DNA of 64,000 nt. It comes from Rhodococcus sp. IEGM 1379 (GTDB lineage Bacteria; Actinomycetota; Actinomycetes; Mycobacteriales; Mycobacteriaceae). Every line of letters starts with the position of its first letter. The first letter of the stretch is position 1. The notes under the pieces are model-generated. The model saw only the letters and a list, made by a program, of their open reading frames with translations, was not told the origin of the DNA and did not search any database. Location of the stretch: assembly GCF_030056815.1 (NCBI RefSeq), contig NZ_JASHKR010000004.1, forward strand, positions 23,914-87,913. The letters are read 5' to 3'. A program made the translations under genes and the position numbers. This document shows positions 1 to 7,970 of this stretch, in pieces.

Positions 1-478
1 CACCGTTTGCACTGGTGGAACCACGCCACAACCCGAGCCCGGGTACATGACTGTAGCGTTCGCCGTCCACCCCACAGCTTGCATCCTCGGTAACCTCGAA
101 TCTGAGCATCGGCCACACGCGCAACGAATCAACCAGTCTTGCACCGGTTCCGACGGGACCGGACCAATCCGTTGTTGCACGGAGCAGTCCGTTGTCTGCC
201 GGCTGAGAAGTCCATCTCAGCTTGGCAGGACTCGCCAACGTGGCGGACAAAGCCCAATCCACGTGCGGGCATAACGCAGCGGGTGACGAGTGGATGTAGA
301 CCACACCAGCCGTCAGATCCGCAAGGTGATTCGGTTGCACACGAGCCTCCTGCTTCGACGAGGGACGTCTTCCCCAACGACCTCTGCCGAGTTTGTGAAG
401 CAGGCTCGATTGAACAGTGTGCCTGTGTTACCCGTGTTGCGCTAGTGAAACGGGAGAAAATTGTTACCTATTTGTCTA
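1..478. other. Host sequence with no supportable gene
   Basis: I see no ORF here with recognisable protein sequence, a ribosome binding site and plausible codon use together. The stretch lies downstream of the leftward hydrolase gene that ends at 479. It may hold its 3' untranslated region or the control region of a gene outside the window. Confidence 0.4.
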
Positions 479-1303
479 CTATTTCCCCGCTATTACGTGA
501 TCGGACACCTCGGTCCATAACGGCTTGGCCCAGTCTCCGAATGGTCGATCAGTAAGAACGACGCACGCCGTGTCGATACGCGGATCCACCCACAGGAAGG
601 TTCCCGACTGGCCGAAGTGACCGTAGGTAGCCTCGGAATTCTCCAGACCGGTCCAGTGCGGATTCTTGTGGCCTCGAATCTCGAAACCCAAGCCCCAGTC
701 ATTGGGCCGCGCAGAGCCGTATCCCGGCAAAATTCCGTTCAGGCCAGGAAACTGGACCGAAGTCGCGGCTTTGTGCGTCTGCGGTGAAATCAGCGTCGGA
801 GCGAGTAGCTCTGCAGCGAACTTCGACAGGTCCTCGGCCGACGCCTGGGCTCCGTGCCCCGCCGGTCCCACCAATTCTGCAGTGGTCATCTGCAACGGTT
901 CGAAGACTGCCTCGGCCAGATAGTCGGCAAAAGGTATCGACGTCTCGCTCTCGATCAATTCGGCGAGCACCTCGAACCCCGCGCTCGAATAGATGCGCTT
1001 CGATGCGACGGGCGCCTGGACCTTCCGCTCCCCGAACGCCAATCCGGACGCGTGCGCCAGCAGATGGCGAACGGTGGAACCTTCGGGACCCGCCGGCTGA
1101 TCAAGCTCGACAGCACCTTCTTCGACGGCAACAAGAATTGCGTACGCACACAACGGTTTTGTCACTGACGCCAACGGAAAGACTCGATGCTGATCTCCAT
1201 GGAATGCACGAAAGCGGCCACCCTCGTCGGAATTCTTTCCCGAGAGGACGACCGCTGCCGCATGGTCGACTGGCCACTGATCGATTACGTCAAGACTGTG
1301 CAC
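479..1303 (-). CDS. Serine hydrolase of the beta-lactamase / penicillin-binding fold
   Basis: A 274-residue protein with the three active-site elements of the class C beta-lactamase/esterase superfamily (PF00144). These are SVTK (S46 nucleophile, K49), a YSS at 105-107 in the place of YxN, and HFG at 229-231 in the place of KTG. There is no signal peptide, so it is probably a cytoplasmic esterase or amidase rather than an antibiotic-resistance enzyme. It is shorter than typical AmpC proteins (about 360 residues). It lies 38 bp downstream of the alcohol dehydrogenase on the same strand and may be cotranscribed with it. The substrate cannot be read from sequence. Confidence 0.85.
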   Translation of the reverse strand: MHSLDVIDQWPVDHAAAVVLSGKNSDEGGRFRAFHGDQHRVFPLASVTKPLCAYAILVAVEEGAVELDQPAGPEGSTVRHLLAHASGLAFGERKVQAPVASKRIYSSAGFEVLAELIESETSIPFADYLAEAVFEPLQMTTAELVGPAGHGAQASAEDLSKFAAELLAPTLISPQTHKAATSVQFPGLNGILPGYGSARPNDWGLGFEIRGHKNPHWTGLENSEATYGHFGQSGTFLWVDPRIDTACVVLTDRPFGDWAKPLWTEVSDHVIAGK

Positions 1304-1340
1304 TCGATCAGACTACTGGCCCATGGATTCAGTTAACTGA

Positions 1341-2468
1341 TCACCAGTCAGCTTCGGTGTAGCGGATGACGCCACGGATGTTCTTGCCGTCCAGCATGTC
1401 CTGGTAGCCGTCGTTGACGCCCTCCAGGCTGTAGGTACGGGTAATCATGTCGTCAAGGTTGAGCTTGCCGGCCTTGTACATGGCGAGCAGGTTGGGAACA
1501 TCCTGGCGTGCATTTCCGCCACCGAAGATGTTGCCCTGAAGATCCTTCTGGAGCATCGACATCAGGAACAGGTTGAGCTTGACGTCCATGTCCATGAGGT
1601 GACCCATGGCGGTGACGACACAACGACCAGCCTTGGCGGTCAAGATCATCGCCTCTTCGACGTACTCACCCTTCATCTCACCGACGGTGATGATGGTCTT
1701 CTGAGCCATGCGGCCGTGAGTTTCATTGATGATCGGTTCGATTGCGGCCGCAGCACTTTCGTAGGCGTGAGTAGCACCGAACTTGAGGGCCTGCTCGCGC
1801 TTCCACGGCACCGGATCGATGGCGAAGATCTTGCGGGCACCGGAGGCAACTGCGCCCTGGAGCGCACTGATTCCGACGCCGCCGCAGCCCATGATCACAA
1901 CATCTTCACCGGGCTTGACGTCGGCGATATGCGTCGCCGATCCCCAACCGGTGGGAACGCCACAACCGACGAGTGCTGCAACCTCGAAAGGAATGTCCTT
2001 GTCGATCTTCACGACAGACGACTGGTTCACAACCATGTACGGGGAGAACGTGCCGAGGAGGCACATCGGGATCACGTTTTCGCCGCGAGCCTGGATGCGG
2101 TACGTACCGTCGCTGATTGCTTGACCGCTGAGCAGACCCATTCCGAGGTCGCACAGGTTCTGGTGCCCAGCTGAACATGCCGGACAGGTTCCACAAGCCG
2201 GAATGAAGGACAGCACGACATGGTCGCCCACCTCGAGACCCTTGACCTCCGGGCCGAGCTTGGTGATGACGCCGGAGCCTTCGTGTCCGCCCATCACGGG
2301 GAACGACGGCATCGGCGTTGCGCCGGTGACGATGTGGTGATCTGAGTGGCACATTCCCGCCGCTTCCATGCGGATCTGAACTTCACCGGCTACCGGCTCG
2401 CCGATCTCGATCTCCTCGATGGACCACTTCTCGTTGAGGCCCCACAGGATTGCACCCTTGGTCTTCAC
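1341..2468 (-). CDS. Zinc-dependent alcohol dehydrogenase, NDMA-dependent (Rxyl_3153-like) type
   Basis: A 375-residue medium-chain dehydrogenase. Catalytic zinc ligands are visible as GMCHSD (C40) and GHE (H62, E63). The structural-zinc cysteines lie at C92, C95, C98 and C106, and the nucleotide fold carries GCGGVG. Overall sequence resembles the actinobacterial NDMA-dependent alcohol dehydrogenases, in which NAD(H) stays tightly bound and an external acceptor reoxidises it. A GTG start follows an AAAGGTGAAG ribosome binding site. It would oxidise alcohols or aldehydes in the cytoplasm. A mycothiol-dependent formaldehyde dehydrogenase is the main alternative, but that family is usually shorter. 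This is host DNA, unrelated to the prophage. Confidence 0.85.
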   Translation of the reverse strand: MKTKGAILWGLNEKWSIEEIEIGEPVAGEVQIRMEAAGMCHSDHHIVTGATPMPSFPVMGGHEGSGVITKLGPEVKGLEVGDHVVLSFIPACGTCPACSAGHQNLCDLGMGLLSGQAISDGTYRIQARGENVIPMCLLGTFSPYMVVNQSSVVKIDKDIPFEVAALVGCGVPTGWGSATHIADVKPGEDVVIMGCGGVGISALQGAVASGARKIFAIDPVPWKREQALKFGATHAYESAAAAIEPIINETHGRMAQKTIITVGEMKGEYVEEAMILTAKAGRCVVTAMGHLMDMDVKLNLFLMSMLQKDLQGNIFGGGNARQDVPNLLAMYKAGKLNLDDMITRTYSLEGVNDGYQDMLDGKNIRGVIRYTEADW

Positions 2469-2701
2469 GTCACTTCACCTTTCATTCGCACACCCGCATC
2501 TTTCTTTGTGACCATAGCCACAAATGACCGAAATTGGAACGTGTTCTAGCAAAAGATTTAGATTCGCAGGTCAGACGCGCTATTGAGCTGGACTTTCGGC
2601 GTGGCGTCCAATTTCGGAATGACCCACTGAGTGGGACAACCAGATTTTCGGACCGTTCGCTCCAGCCATTGCGCGCGCCTTCCGACGCGGAGCAGACTTT
2701 G

Positions 2702-2905
2702 ATGATGGGGAGTCCGGGGAATCGGCACGGAGAACATCCGCAACGCACACCAGCCTACGGCGTGGTCATGATCATCGTCGCCTTCGCTGCAGCGATCACG
2801 GTCAGTTACGTCGGGCCGGTGTGGTTACGGATCACGATCTACATCGTCGCGGTAGTCACCATTGCAGTCGGATTCGTACTCACGCTGCGTGACTACTCGA
2901 CCTAG
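2702..2905 (+). CDS. Small two-helix membrane protein
   Basis: A 67-residue ORF. After about 20 polar residues come two hydrophobic segments (roughly residues 19-36 and 40-60) and a short charged tail. The start is chosen because GGAG at 2689-2692 lies 9 bases upstream of the ATG. The frame is open further upstream, but that part is not membrane-like. Its sequence is typical of small conserved actinobacterial inner-membrane proteins; function unknown. The first cruciform repeat begins 15 bp after its stop codon and could act as its terminator. Confidence 0.6.
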   Translation: MMGSPGNRHGEHPQRTPAYGVVMIIVAFAAAITVSYVGPVWLRITIYIVAVVTIAVGFVLTLRDYST

Positions 2906-2919
2906 TTCGGAGCTCGTGT

Positions 2920-2966
2920 GATCGTGAAGGATTTCGTTCGCTGAGCGAGTGAAATCCTTCACGATC
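2920..2966. repeat. Cruciform intergenic repeat, copy 1
   Basis: GATCGTGAAGGATTTC (2920-2935) is repeated in exact inversion at 2951-2966. The 15-base centre itself contains the palindrome TCGCT-G-AGCGA. The near-identical copy 2 lies at 3594-3640, so the two bracket the gene at 3052-3579. There is no T-run after the stem. It may still act as a factor-independent terminator or transcript-processing site, or be a mobile REP-like element. Confidence 0.85.
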
Positions 2967-3051
2967 GCGGGGCTGCGTAGTCAAGCTGAGCATCTACACC
3001 AATCGAACAAAAGACGTAACGATTGGTCGAGAATTCGAGAACTATGTGGGT

Positions 3052-3579
3052 ATGACGCAGCCTCCGCCGCCTTTCCAGCCCGATTCGAACGTCGACCATG
3101 CGTGGCACGACGGCTATAACCTCGGCCTCGGCCACGGCGCCGCCTCGGTCCCTCGTCCGACGCACCCTGTGGTCTGGGTTGTGACGGGCGCGGTAGGCGC
3201 CCTCGCGATCGCCGGTGCAATGTTCGGTGCAGTCACACTGATTGGCAAGGCAAACGCACCAACTGTATTCACGATGACAGGAACCATGAGCTTGGACTCC
3301 AGCGACTCGAGTTCCACTGGCTCCGGCTGCGTCGGCGATGGCGGCTATGACGACATACATTCCGGTACCGAGGTGAAGGTAACCAACGGGGACGGCAAGA
3401 CGGTCGCCACTGGCCGACTCGAAAGTGGAGACAGGTCCAGCGGCGAGTGTGTCCTGCCATTCACCATCAAAGGTGTACCTGCAGGCAGTGAGTTTTACGA
3501 GGTCGAGGTCTCCCACCGCGGCGGGTTGACGTACTCCGAGGCTGAGGCGCGGGAGCCCCTGTTCTTCTCGCTGGGCTAA
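3052..3579 (+). CDS. Membrane-anchored exported protein, function unknown
   Basis: A 175-residue protein. A proline-rich cytoplasmic N-terminus is followed by one membrane segment (about residues 39-63) and an extracytoplasmic domain with SDSS, a GCVGDGGYDDI stretch and a second cysteine. This is the layout of conserved Mycobacteriales proteins with a PxxPPP head and a small beta-rich outer domain. I start at the second in-frame initiator (ATG) because neither has a clear ribosome binding site; a GTG lies two codons upstream. Role unknown. It is bracketed by the two cruciform repeats, and its stop lies 14 bp before copy 2. This is the last host gene before attL. Confidence 0.65.
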   Translation: MTQPPPPFQPDSNVDHAWHDGYNLGLGHGAASVPRPTHPVVWVVTGAVGALAIAGAMFGAVTLIGKANAPTVFTMTGTMSLDSSDSSSTGSGCVGDGGYDDIHSGTEVKVTNGDGKTVATGRLESGDRSSGECVLPFTIKGVPAGSEFYEVEVSHRGGLTYSEAEAREPLFFSLG

Positions 3580-3593
3580 CGCCAGCTCGGCGT

Positions 3594-3640
3594 GATTGTG
3601 AAGGATTTCGTTCGCTGAGCGAGTGAAATCCTTCACAATC
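3594..3640. repeat. Cruciform intergenic repeat, copy 2
   Basis: GATTGTGAAGGATTTC (3594-3609) with its exact inverse at 3625-3640 and the same 15-base centre as copy 1. Copies 1 and 2 differ by one base pair in the stem (C/G against T/A), and the change is compensated on both arms, so base pairing is kept. Before integration this hairpin would have lain just downstream of the leftward tRNA-Met gene, so it could end transcription from both sides. Confidence 0.85.
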
Positions 3641-3657
3641 ACGCAGCCTGCGAAGTG

Positions 3658-3703
3658 GTGGGGCGGGTGGGGCTCGAACCCACGACCAATGGATTATGAG
3701 TCC
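3658..3703. repeat. attL: attL core
   Basis: The 46 bases match 63092-63137 exactly; flanking bases differ on both sides (g/t at the left, g/a at the right). The core is the 3' part of the tRNA-Met gene from the anticodon loop to the discriminator. This copy is a remnant, because what follows it is phage sequence rather than the 5' half of the tRNA. Confidence 0.95.
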
Positions 3704-3765
3704 GATCTCGTTACCATGCACATCCTGCGGAAACCTGTCAATAATCGCCCACTGCCTGCAAAAGT

Positions 3766-3790
3766 TCCGATCCGATCCGATCCGATCCGA
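3766..3790. repeat. Pentanucleotide microsatellite (TCCGA)5
   Basis: Five uninterrupted copies of TCCGA in noncoding DNA, 63 bp inside attL. Such tracts are prone to slippage. It could change the spacing between the att core and the arm-type repeat at 3809. Confidence 0.9.
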
Positions 3791-3808
3791 TCGCCCAATA
3801 TTCCCGAT

Positions 3809-3827
3809 TGTGGGCAAAATGTGGGCA
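3809..3827. promoter_or_regulatory. Putative integrase/excisionase arm-type site, left
   Basis: The 19 bases TGTGGGCAAAATGTGGGCA are identical to 63014-63032 at the other phage end, and contain an internal 7-base direct repeat (TGTGGGC). In the circular phage genome both copies would flank attP, at about 106 bp and 60 bp from the core. That is where tyrosine-integrase arm sites lie. Binding is inferred. Confidence 0.55.
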
Positions 3828-3944
3828 AGGACGAGTGGGTGCGTCGAACAGGTAAGCGATCGACTTCACTTCCATTCTGAGCGGTAGGCGCGACCTGTCC
3901 GGACTGCCTGGCATGTACTTGTCACCACACTACGGAGGGCTGTC

Positions 3945-4166
3945 GTGTCGCATGACGCCAGCAAGACCGAGATCCCAATAACAGTGGCGCAAGTCGCCAA
4001 GCTTCTGGGATGGGAAGGGTCAGGATCAAACACAAGCCCGTCCTACGACACCGTACTCAAGGCATGTCAGAGGGGCGATCTACGTGCTCGACAGGTAGGC
4101 GGACGCAAAAGCCGGTGGCTTATCTTGCCTTCGGACGCAATAGCTTGGAGACGTAGTGGACTCTAG
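3945..4166 (+). CDS. Small HTH DNA-binding protein, excisionase-like
   Basis: A 73-residue protein that is almost entirely one winged-helix/MerR-like domain. TVAQVAKLLGW (13-23) forms the first helices, and RQVGGRKSRWLI (about 49-60) is the wing that precedes a final helix DAIAWR. The GTG start has GGAGGG five bases upstream. In the excised circle this gene lies directly downstream of int across attP and in the same direction, the expected position for a recombination directionality factor. A second HTH_17-type candidate exists at 60320-60562, so which one is the true excisionase is open. Confidence 0.65.
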   Translation: MSHDASKTEIPITVAQVAKLLGWEGSGSNTSPSYDTVLKACQRGDLRARQVGGRKSRWLILPSDAIAWRRSGL

Positions 4167-4238
4167 TCTGCGCCTTCGGTGAAGTGAATGTCTTCCAACT
4201 GTCTGGTATGTATTACGGACACTTCGCGAAAGGTAGTC

Positions 4239-5336
4239 ATGGAAGACAAGCGTGTGCGAGGGATCCTCTACGTCCTCGGAGCTTTAGCTTTCGTATTCAT
4301 TGTCAGCCAAAGCACGTTAGACGCATCTCCTGCGCAGATCTTGCTCTTCGTCGTCTTTATCGGCCTGCCAGTTGGATTCGTCGTACTTGTGATCCGCGCC
4401 TTGATCCGGGTCGGAGACAAGCGGCCGCCGCCTGTGCAGTTCGTCGCACCGCACTCCGGCCTTGGACCAGGGTGGTATCCAGACCAGCAAAGCCCCGGCT
4501 TAATCCGCTGGTACGACGGGCACGCAATGGACGTCACACGTGCAGCCAGCGAACACACCTCCCCCACCGCCGAGTTACTGAAGGACGCGACGATGAACCC
4601 ACAGCCCGGCTGGTACCCAGACCCACAGAACAATGCCCTTCAGCGCTACTGGAATGGCACGATGTGGTCCGACGCCACCCGAAGGGGCAGCGGACTGACC
4701 TCACCGCAACCCCAAGGCATGCCGCAGAAGAAGCCGATGAGTACTGGCGTCAAACTGCTGATTGTTGGCCTACTAATCATGGGTAGCGGAATCGTCATCT
4801 CAGCTGTCAGCGGCAATGACAATTCGACGTCCACCGCTACGCGGATCACAACGACCGCTCGGGCACCATATGTTGCAGTCGACAAAGTCTCTCCAGAAAC
4901 GAGGGCAGCAACGACCACCAAGCAAGCGCCGATTGCTACAGGACTCGGCACCGAGATTCGTGATGGCAAGTTCGCATTCGTGGTCACCAACGTGGAATCA
5001 GGACTCACCAATATCGGTAAGAAATCGTCATGGTTCAACGAAACCGCTGAAGGCCAATTCGTCATCGTCTCCATCGATGTCACGAACACCTCGACCAAGC
5101 CGCAGTTCTATTCCAGTTCAAACCAGCTTTTGATCGACCTTCAAGGCCGTGAATTCACTAACGACAGCTCCGCCGAGTTGGGCCTCGAAGGTGACAACAG
5201 AGGTGTCGGCGACCTAAACCCCGGCATAACTCGATCGACGCGCCTGGTCTTCGACATTCCAATTGATGCTGTTCCTGCCGCACTCGAAGCGCATGACTCA
5301 ATGTTCTCAACGGGCGCGCGAGTCAAATTCAAGTGA
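4239..5336 (+). CDS. Phage-encoded membrane protein with two DUF2510 motifs and a DUF4352 domain
   Basis: 365 residues from an ATG with AAAGG five bases upstream; an in-frame start 17 codons earlier lacks a ribosome binding site. The order is: two N-terminal membrane segments (about 8-24 and 31-55); two short WYPD repeats (GWYPDQ...RWYDG near 76-92 and GWYPDP...YWNGTMW near 125-142, DUF2510); a third membrane segment (about 168-188); a Thr-rich linker; and a telokin-like DUF4352 domain to the end (about 230-365), probably outside the membrane. It is monocistronic, on the + strand, with its own strong terminator, which is the layout of a lysogeny-expressed moron. DUF4352 proteins in phages include superinfection-exclusion factors; that role here is inference. 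Confidence 0.75.
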   Translation: MEDKRVRGILYVLGALAFVFIVSQSTLDASPAQILLFVVFIGLPVGFVVLVIRALIRVGDKRPPPVQFVAPHSGLGPGWYPDQQSPGLIRWYDGHAMDVTRAASEHTSPTAELLKDATMNPQPGWYPDPQNNALQRYWNGTMWSDATRRGSGLTSPQPQGMPQKKPMSTGVKLLIVGLLIMGSGIVISAVSGNDNSTSTATRITTTARAPYVAVDKVSPETRAATTTKQAPIATGLGTEIRDGKFAFVVTNVESGLTNIGKKSSWFNETAEGQFVIVSIDVTNTSTKPQFYSSSNQLLIDLQGREFTNDSSAELGLEGDNRGVGDLNPGITRSTRLVFDIPIDAVPAALEAHDSMFSTGARVKFK

Positions 5337-5350
5337 CCCCAGAAATAACT

Positions 5351-5382
5351 GAAGGCCCCACCAACGGTGGGGCCTTCGTCTT
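5351..5382 (+). terminator. Rho-independent terminator
   Basis: GAAGGCCCCACC / GGTGGGGCCTTC form a perfect 12-bp stem around AAC, followed by GTCTTTTTC. It closes the + strand gene ending at 5336 and separates it from the convergent leftward late operon ending at 5419. Confidence 0.95.
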
Positions 5383-5418
5383 TTTCAGATCTAAATGCTG
5401 GCGCGACAATAGGCCCGG

Positions 5419-6345
5419 TTATTTCTTCCAGACGTATTCGATGCGTTCGTCGTCTAGTCCGCCGGGTCCTCTGCGGTCGGTGGGTTTGACGGTCACGTGG
5501 TCGAGAAGAATGGATACGACGTCGTGGCGTTGGCGGGGGCCGGCCTGTTCCCACCATTCGACTATTGCGGATGGTGTCGGTTCCGGAAGATCGTCGAGCA
5601 CTTCTTGCTGCTTCATTTTCAATTCGATGGCCGCGATGTTGGCCCGTACTTTGTCGGTTCCGGCGCGCATCGTTTCGCGTTCGATGAGTCCGTCAGCGAA
5701 ATCCTCACCGAGTGCGGTGTACCGAGCTTGGAGATCTTCGATCCGGGCTTCGGCTTCATCGCGGGATCCGAGCTGGTTGATCGACTTCGTCAACGCTGCC
5801 CGAAGTTTCGGTGACGACAGGCGCGCGAGGACCCGTTCGGTGACATCGGCGTCGAGGAGTTCCGCTTGAACAGACACCGTCGCGGGGCATTCACCACTAC
5901 GAGTTGAGCACGTGTAGACAGCGGCGCGACCGGTGGACGCTGACGAATACAGGGCCCGGCCGCAGCCACCGCAGCGAGCGATACCACCACCGAGCAATGC
6001 GACCTGAGTGCGGCCGCCGGTGAACTTCGCGCGCTCCGGATCGAGCAACAGTTTGCACAGCCGGTTGTATGTGCGGGTTTGCAGGATCGGCGGGATTTCG
6101 GCGTCGACGAGTTTGTCGCCCGACTTCTTTTTCCCGATCATGCGGGGGTTGGTGAGCGCCCGTTTGATGGTCACCGTCTGCCATGTCTTGTCGCCGGCGG
6201 TGGCGATGCCCTCTGATTTGAGGTGCTCGGTGAGGCCGCGAAGTGAGCCACCTTCGAGGAGCCATGTGGCCATCATGCGGATGACGGTCGCTTCGTCCTC
6301 GACGACGGCGTCGCCTTTGTCTGTCCAGCCATACGCACGACTCAC
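5419..6345 (-). CDS. Large serine recombinase lacking the catalytic domain
   Basis: About 308 residues corresponding to the C-terminal two thirds of a large serine recombinase. First comes a Recombinase domain (PF07508-like: AYGW, then LRGLTEHLKSEGI and NPRMIGKK). Next is a zinc ribbon (CGGCGRALY...YTC...GECPA) and then a long coiled-coil segment (about 200-270). The N-terminal resolvase domain with the nucleophilic serine is absent, and only about 20 in-frame codons lie upstream. I start at a GTG because AAGGGGG precedes it by 7 bases and a palindromic operator-like site lies just upstream (6358-6379). It may be a degraded integrase or a retained DNA-binding regulator. It is the last gene of the leftward operon. 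Confidence 0.8.
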   Translation of the reverse strand: MSRAYGWTDKGDAVVEDEATVIRMMATWLLEGGSLRGLTEHLKSEGIATAGDKTWQTVTIKRALTNPRMIGKKKSGDKLVDAEIPPILQTRTYNRLCKLLLDPERAKFTGGRTQVALLGGGIARCGGCGRALYSSASTGRAAVYTCSTRSGECPATVSVQAELLDADVTERVLARLSSPKLRAALTKSINQLGSRDEAEARIEDLQARYTALGEDFADGLIERETMRAGTDKVRANIAAIELKMKQQEVLDDLPEPTPSAIVEWWEQAGPRQRHDVVSILLDHVTVKPTDRRGPGGLDDERIEYVWKK

Positions 6346-6357
6346 AACTGTGCCCCC

Positions 6358-6379
6358 TTCGGTCACTGTACCTACCGAA
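6358..6379. promoter_or_regulatory. Half/short member of the dispersed palindrome family (site 1)
   Basis: TTCGGT...ACCGAA enclose CTGTACCTACCGAAA, which matches the right arm of the phage-wide palindrome (CTGTATCTACCGGAAT). The left arm is shortened. It lies just upstream of the preferred start of the recombinase fragment. Confidence 0.5.
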
Positions 6380-6445
6380 ACTGTAGCGGACATGAGAAAG
6401 GGGCGAGACCGCAACGGCCCCGCCCCTCAGTTCCTGCAGCTCAGA

Positions 6446-6829
6446 TCACCGCGACCCGCGTACCCATATCCCCTGGAACTCGACGGGGGTCGGTGTCTTC
6501 GCGGCCGCTGTCGCCACACCGAGAACAAGTCCAGCCAAGGTGACGATGGCACCCCACTGCTGGCCGTTGAGGATCCCGAACACTCCCCCGGCAACGCCCT
6601 GGACGGCGACGAGAAGAAGATACAGCGCGGTCCGCACACTCGAGGTGGAATGCAGTGCCGCGAACAGCAACGTAATCACGCCGAGGACGAGAGCCGACCA
6701 CTGCGCGACGACAGTGGTGTCGATGTACCCCCATGACGCGAGGAGCACAATCGCGGCGCCGCCGTAGCGGTACCAGTTCTCCCGCGCGGACGCTGGGACT
6801 AGCTTGCGGATGGAATCGAGAATGGACAT
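6446..6829 (-). CDS. Holin
   Basis: A 127-residue protein with about four hydrophobic segments (roughly 22-38, 44-62, 66-84 and 88-110) and short charged ends. It starts 11 bp after the endolysin stop codon, within the lysis cassette. It would form the membrane lesion that lets the endolysin reach the wall or collapses membrane potential. The assignment rests on topology and position rather than a specific motif. Confidence 0.75.
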   Translation of the reverse strand: MSILDSIRKLVPASARENWYRYGGAAIVLLASWGYIDTTVVAQWSALVLGVITLLFAALHSTSSVRTALYLLLVAVQGVAGGVFGILNGQQWGAIVTLAGLVLGVATAAAKTPTPVEFQGIWVRGSR

Positions 6830-6840
6830 AAAAGCTCCTA

Positions 6841-7944
6841 TCAGTGGGAGATCGGGAAGTGCTGGTCAGGTCCCGCGGTCGGGCGCAGTGCGACGGTGCC
6901 GGTCGGCGAGTAAAAGACGTCGCCATGTTCGAAGTGCTGGACGATGTCGCCGTTCTCGAGGGTGATCTCGTCAGAAGTGGGCCAGCCGAGTTCACCGTTC
7001 TCGAATTGGGCACGACGCCACGTCGCGAGTATCAGGCCGTGCACTCGGTGTCCGTCCTGCTCCCCGTACTTGCGGTACAGCGGACCACCTTCGAAGCCCT
7101 GGACGTCGCCCCACGGCTTTCCGTCCGGTCCGGTAAGCACGGTGTGGTCACCGATCGGGAACCCGAGCGGCCCTGCCTCCCACTCGTGGGTGGCGTACGT
7201 ATCGAGCAAGTAGTTCGGGATCGCCTTTGCGCCAGTCTCGGGCGACCAGTAGATGGCCCCGTTATCGAAGTGGGAGAACTTCCCACCTCGGGTGCGACAG
7301 TCCAACTCGCCTTCCTCGAGGAGGCCGAGCCACGATGTTTCGCCGCCGATCCGCTTGTACTCCTCGTCGATTGCGTTGAGAACAACGGTCGGGACGGGCG
7401 CCGGCGCGAGGTATTCGGCAAGGATCTGTTTGGCGAACCACCACGGGAAGTAGGCGCCGAGGTCGGTGTGGTTGCCGATGCCCAGAACCTTTGTGACATA
7501 AGCGTGGTCAGCGATGCCGGATCCGCGGCGGTACCGTCCACCACCTTCGGCGAGGATCTCGGTAGCGATTGTGCCTTTGCGGCGGCAGACCTCGAGGGTG
7601 AGCCAGACGGCGATGCGGATGTCGTCGGCGCGGGCCATCCACTGCGCTTCGGTCCACGCTGCGCGGGATCCGGCGAAGCACAGGTTGTAGCTCGACGGGT
7701 TCGCGTTGAGTACGGACCATGAGGCGTAGTCGTCGTCGACGACGTGGCAGACGATGCGGTCGCGGACGATGTCGTGGTAGCTCGCATTGTTTGCGGGGTT
7801 TCCGCAGTATCCGGCAAGCTGGACAGCCGACGCGTTGCCTTCTTCGGTGTGCCAGAACGCATTTGTGACGGCGGCGCCGAAGCGGCTAGATCGCGCATTG
7901 CCAAGCATGAAGCGAGCTTCGAATGCAGGTGCTACAAGTGTCAT
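6841..7944 (-). CDS. Endolysin: N-acetylmuramoyl-L-alanine amidase with LGFP repeats
   Basis: 367 residues. The N-terminal half (to about 190) looks like an amidase_2/PGRP fold: NAFWHTEEG carries a likely zinc histidine and the GSGIADHAYVTK region another. The C-terminal half holds three to four LGFP-type repeats (for example GPLGFPIGD and GELGWPTSDE, each followed by a GxVYxSP-like strand). Such repeats are found in mycolata wall enzymes and are thought to bind the arabinogalactan layer. ATG with GAGGAG upstream. It cuts the peptide-glycan amide bond at the end of the lytic cycle. No signal peptide is seen, so it depends on the holin. Confidence 0.9.
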   Translation of the reverse strand: MTLVAPAFEARFMLGNARSSRFGAAVTNAFWHTEEGNASAVQLAGYCGNPANNASYHDIVRDRIVCHVVDDDYASWSVLNANPSSYNLCFAGSRAAWTEAQWMARADDIRIAVWLTLEVCRRKGTIATEILAEGGGRYRRGSGIADHAYVTKVLGIGNHTDLGAYFPWWFAKQILAEYLAPAPVPTVVLNAIDEEYKRIGGETSWLGLLEEGELDCRTRGGKFSHFDNGAIYWSPETGAKAIPNYLLDTYATHEWEAGPLGFPIGDHTVLTGPDGKPWGDVQGFEGGPLYRKYGEQDGHRVHGLILATWRRAQFENGELGWPTSDEITLENGDIVQHFEHGDVFYSPTGTVALRPTAGPDQHFPISH

Positions 7945-7970
7945 GACTTCTCCTCGGGGTTGTTTGCGAA

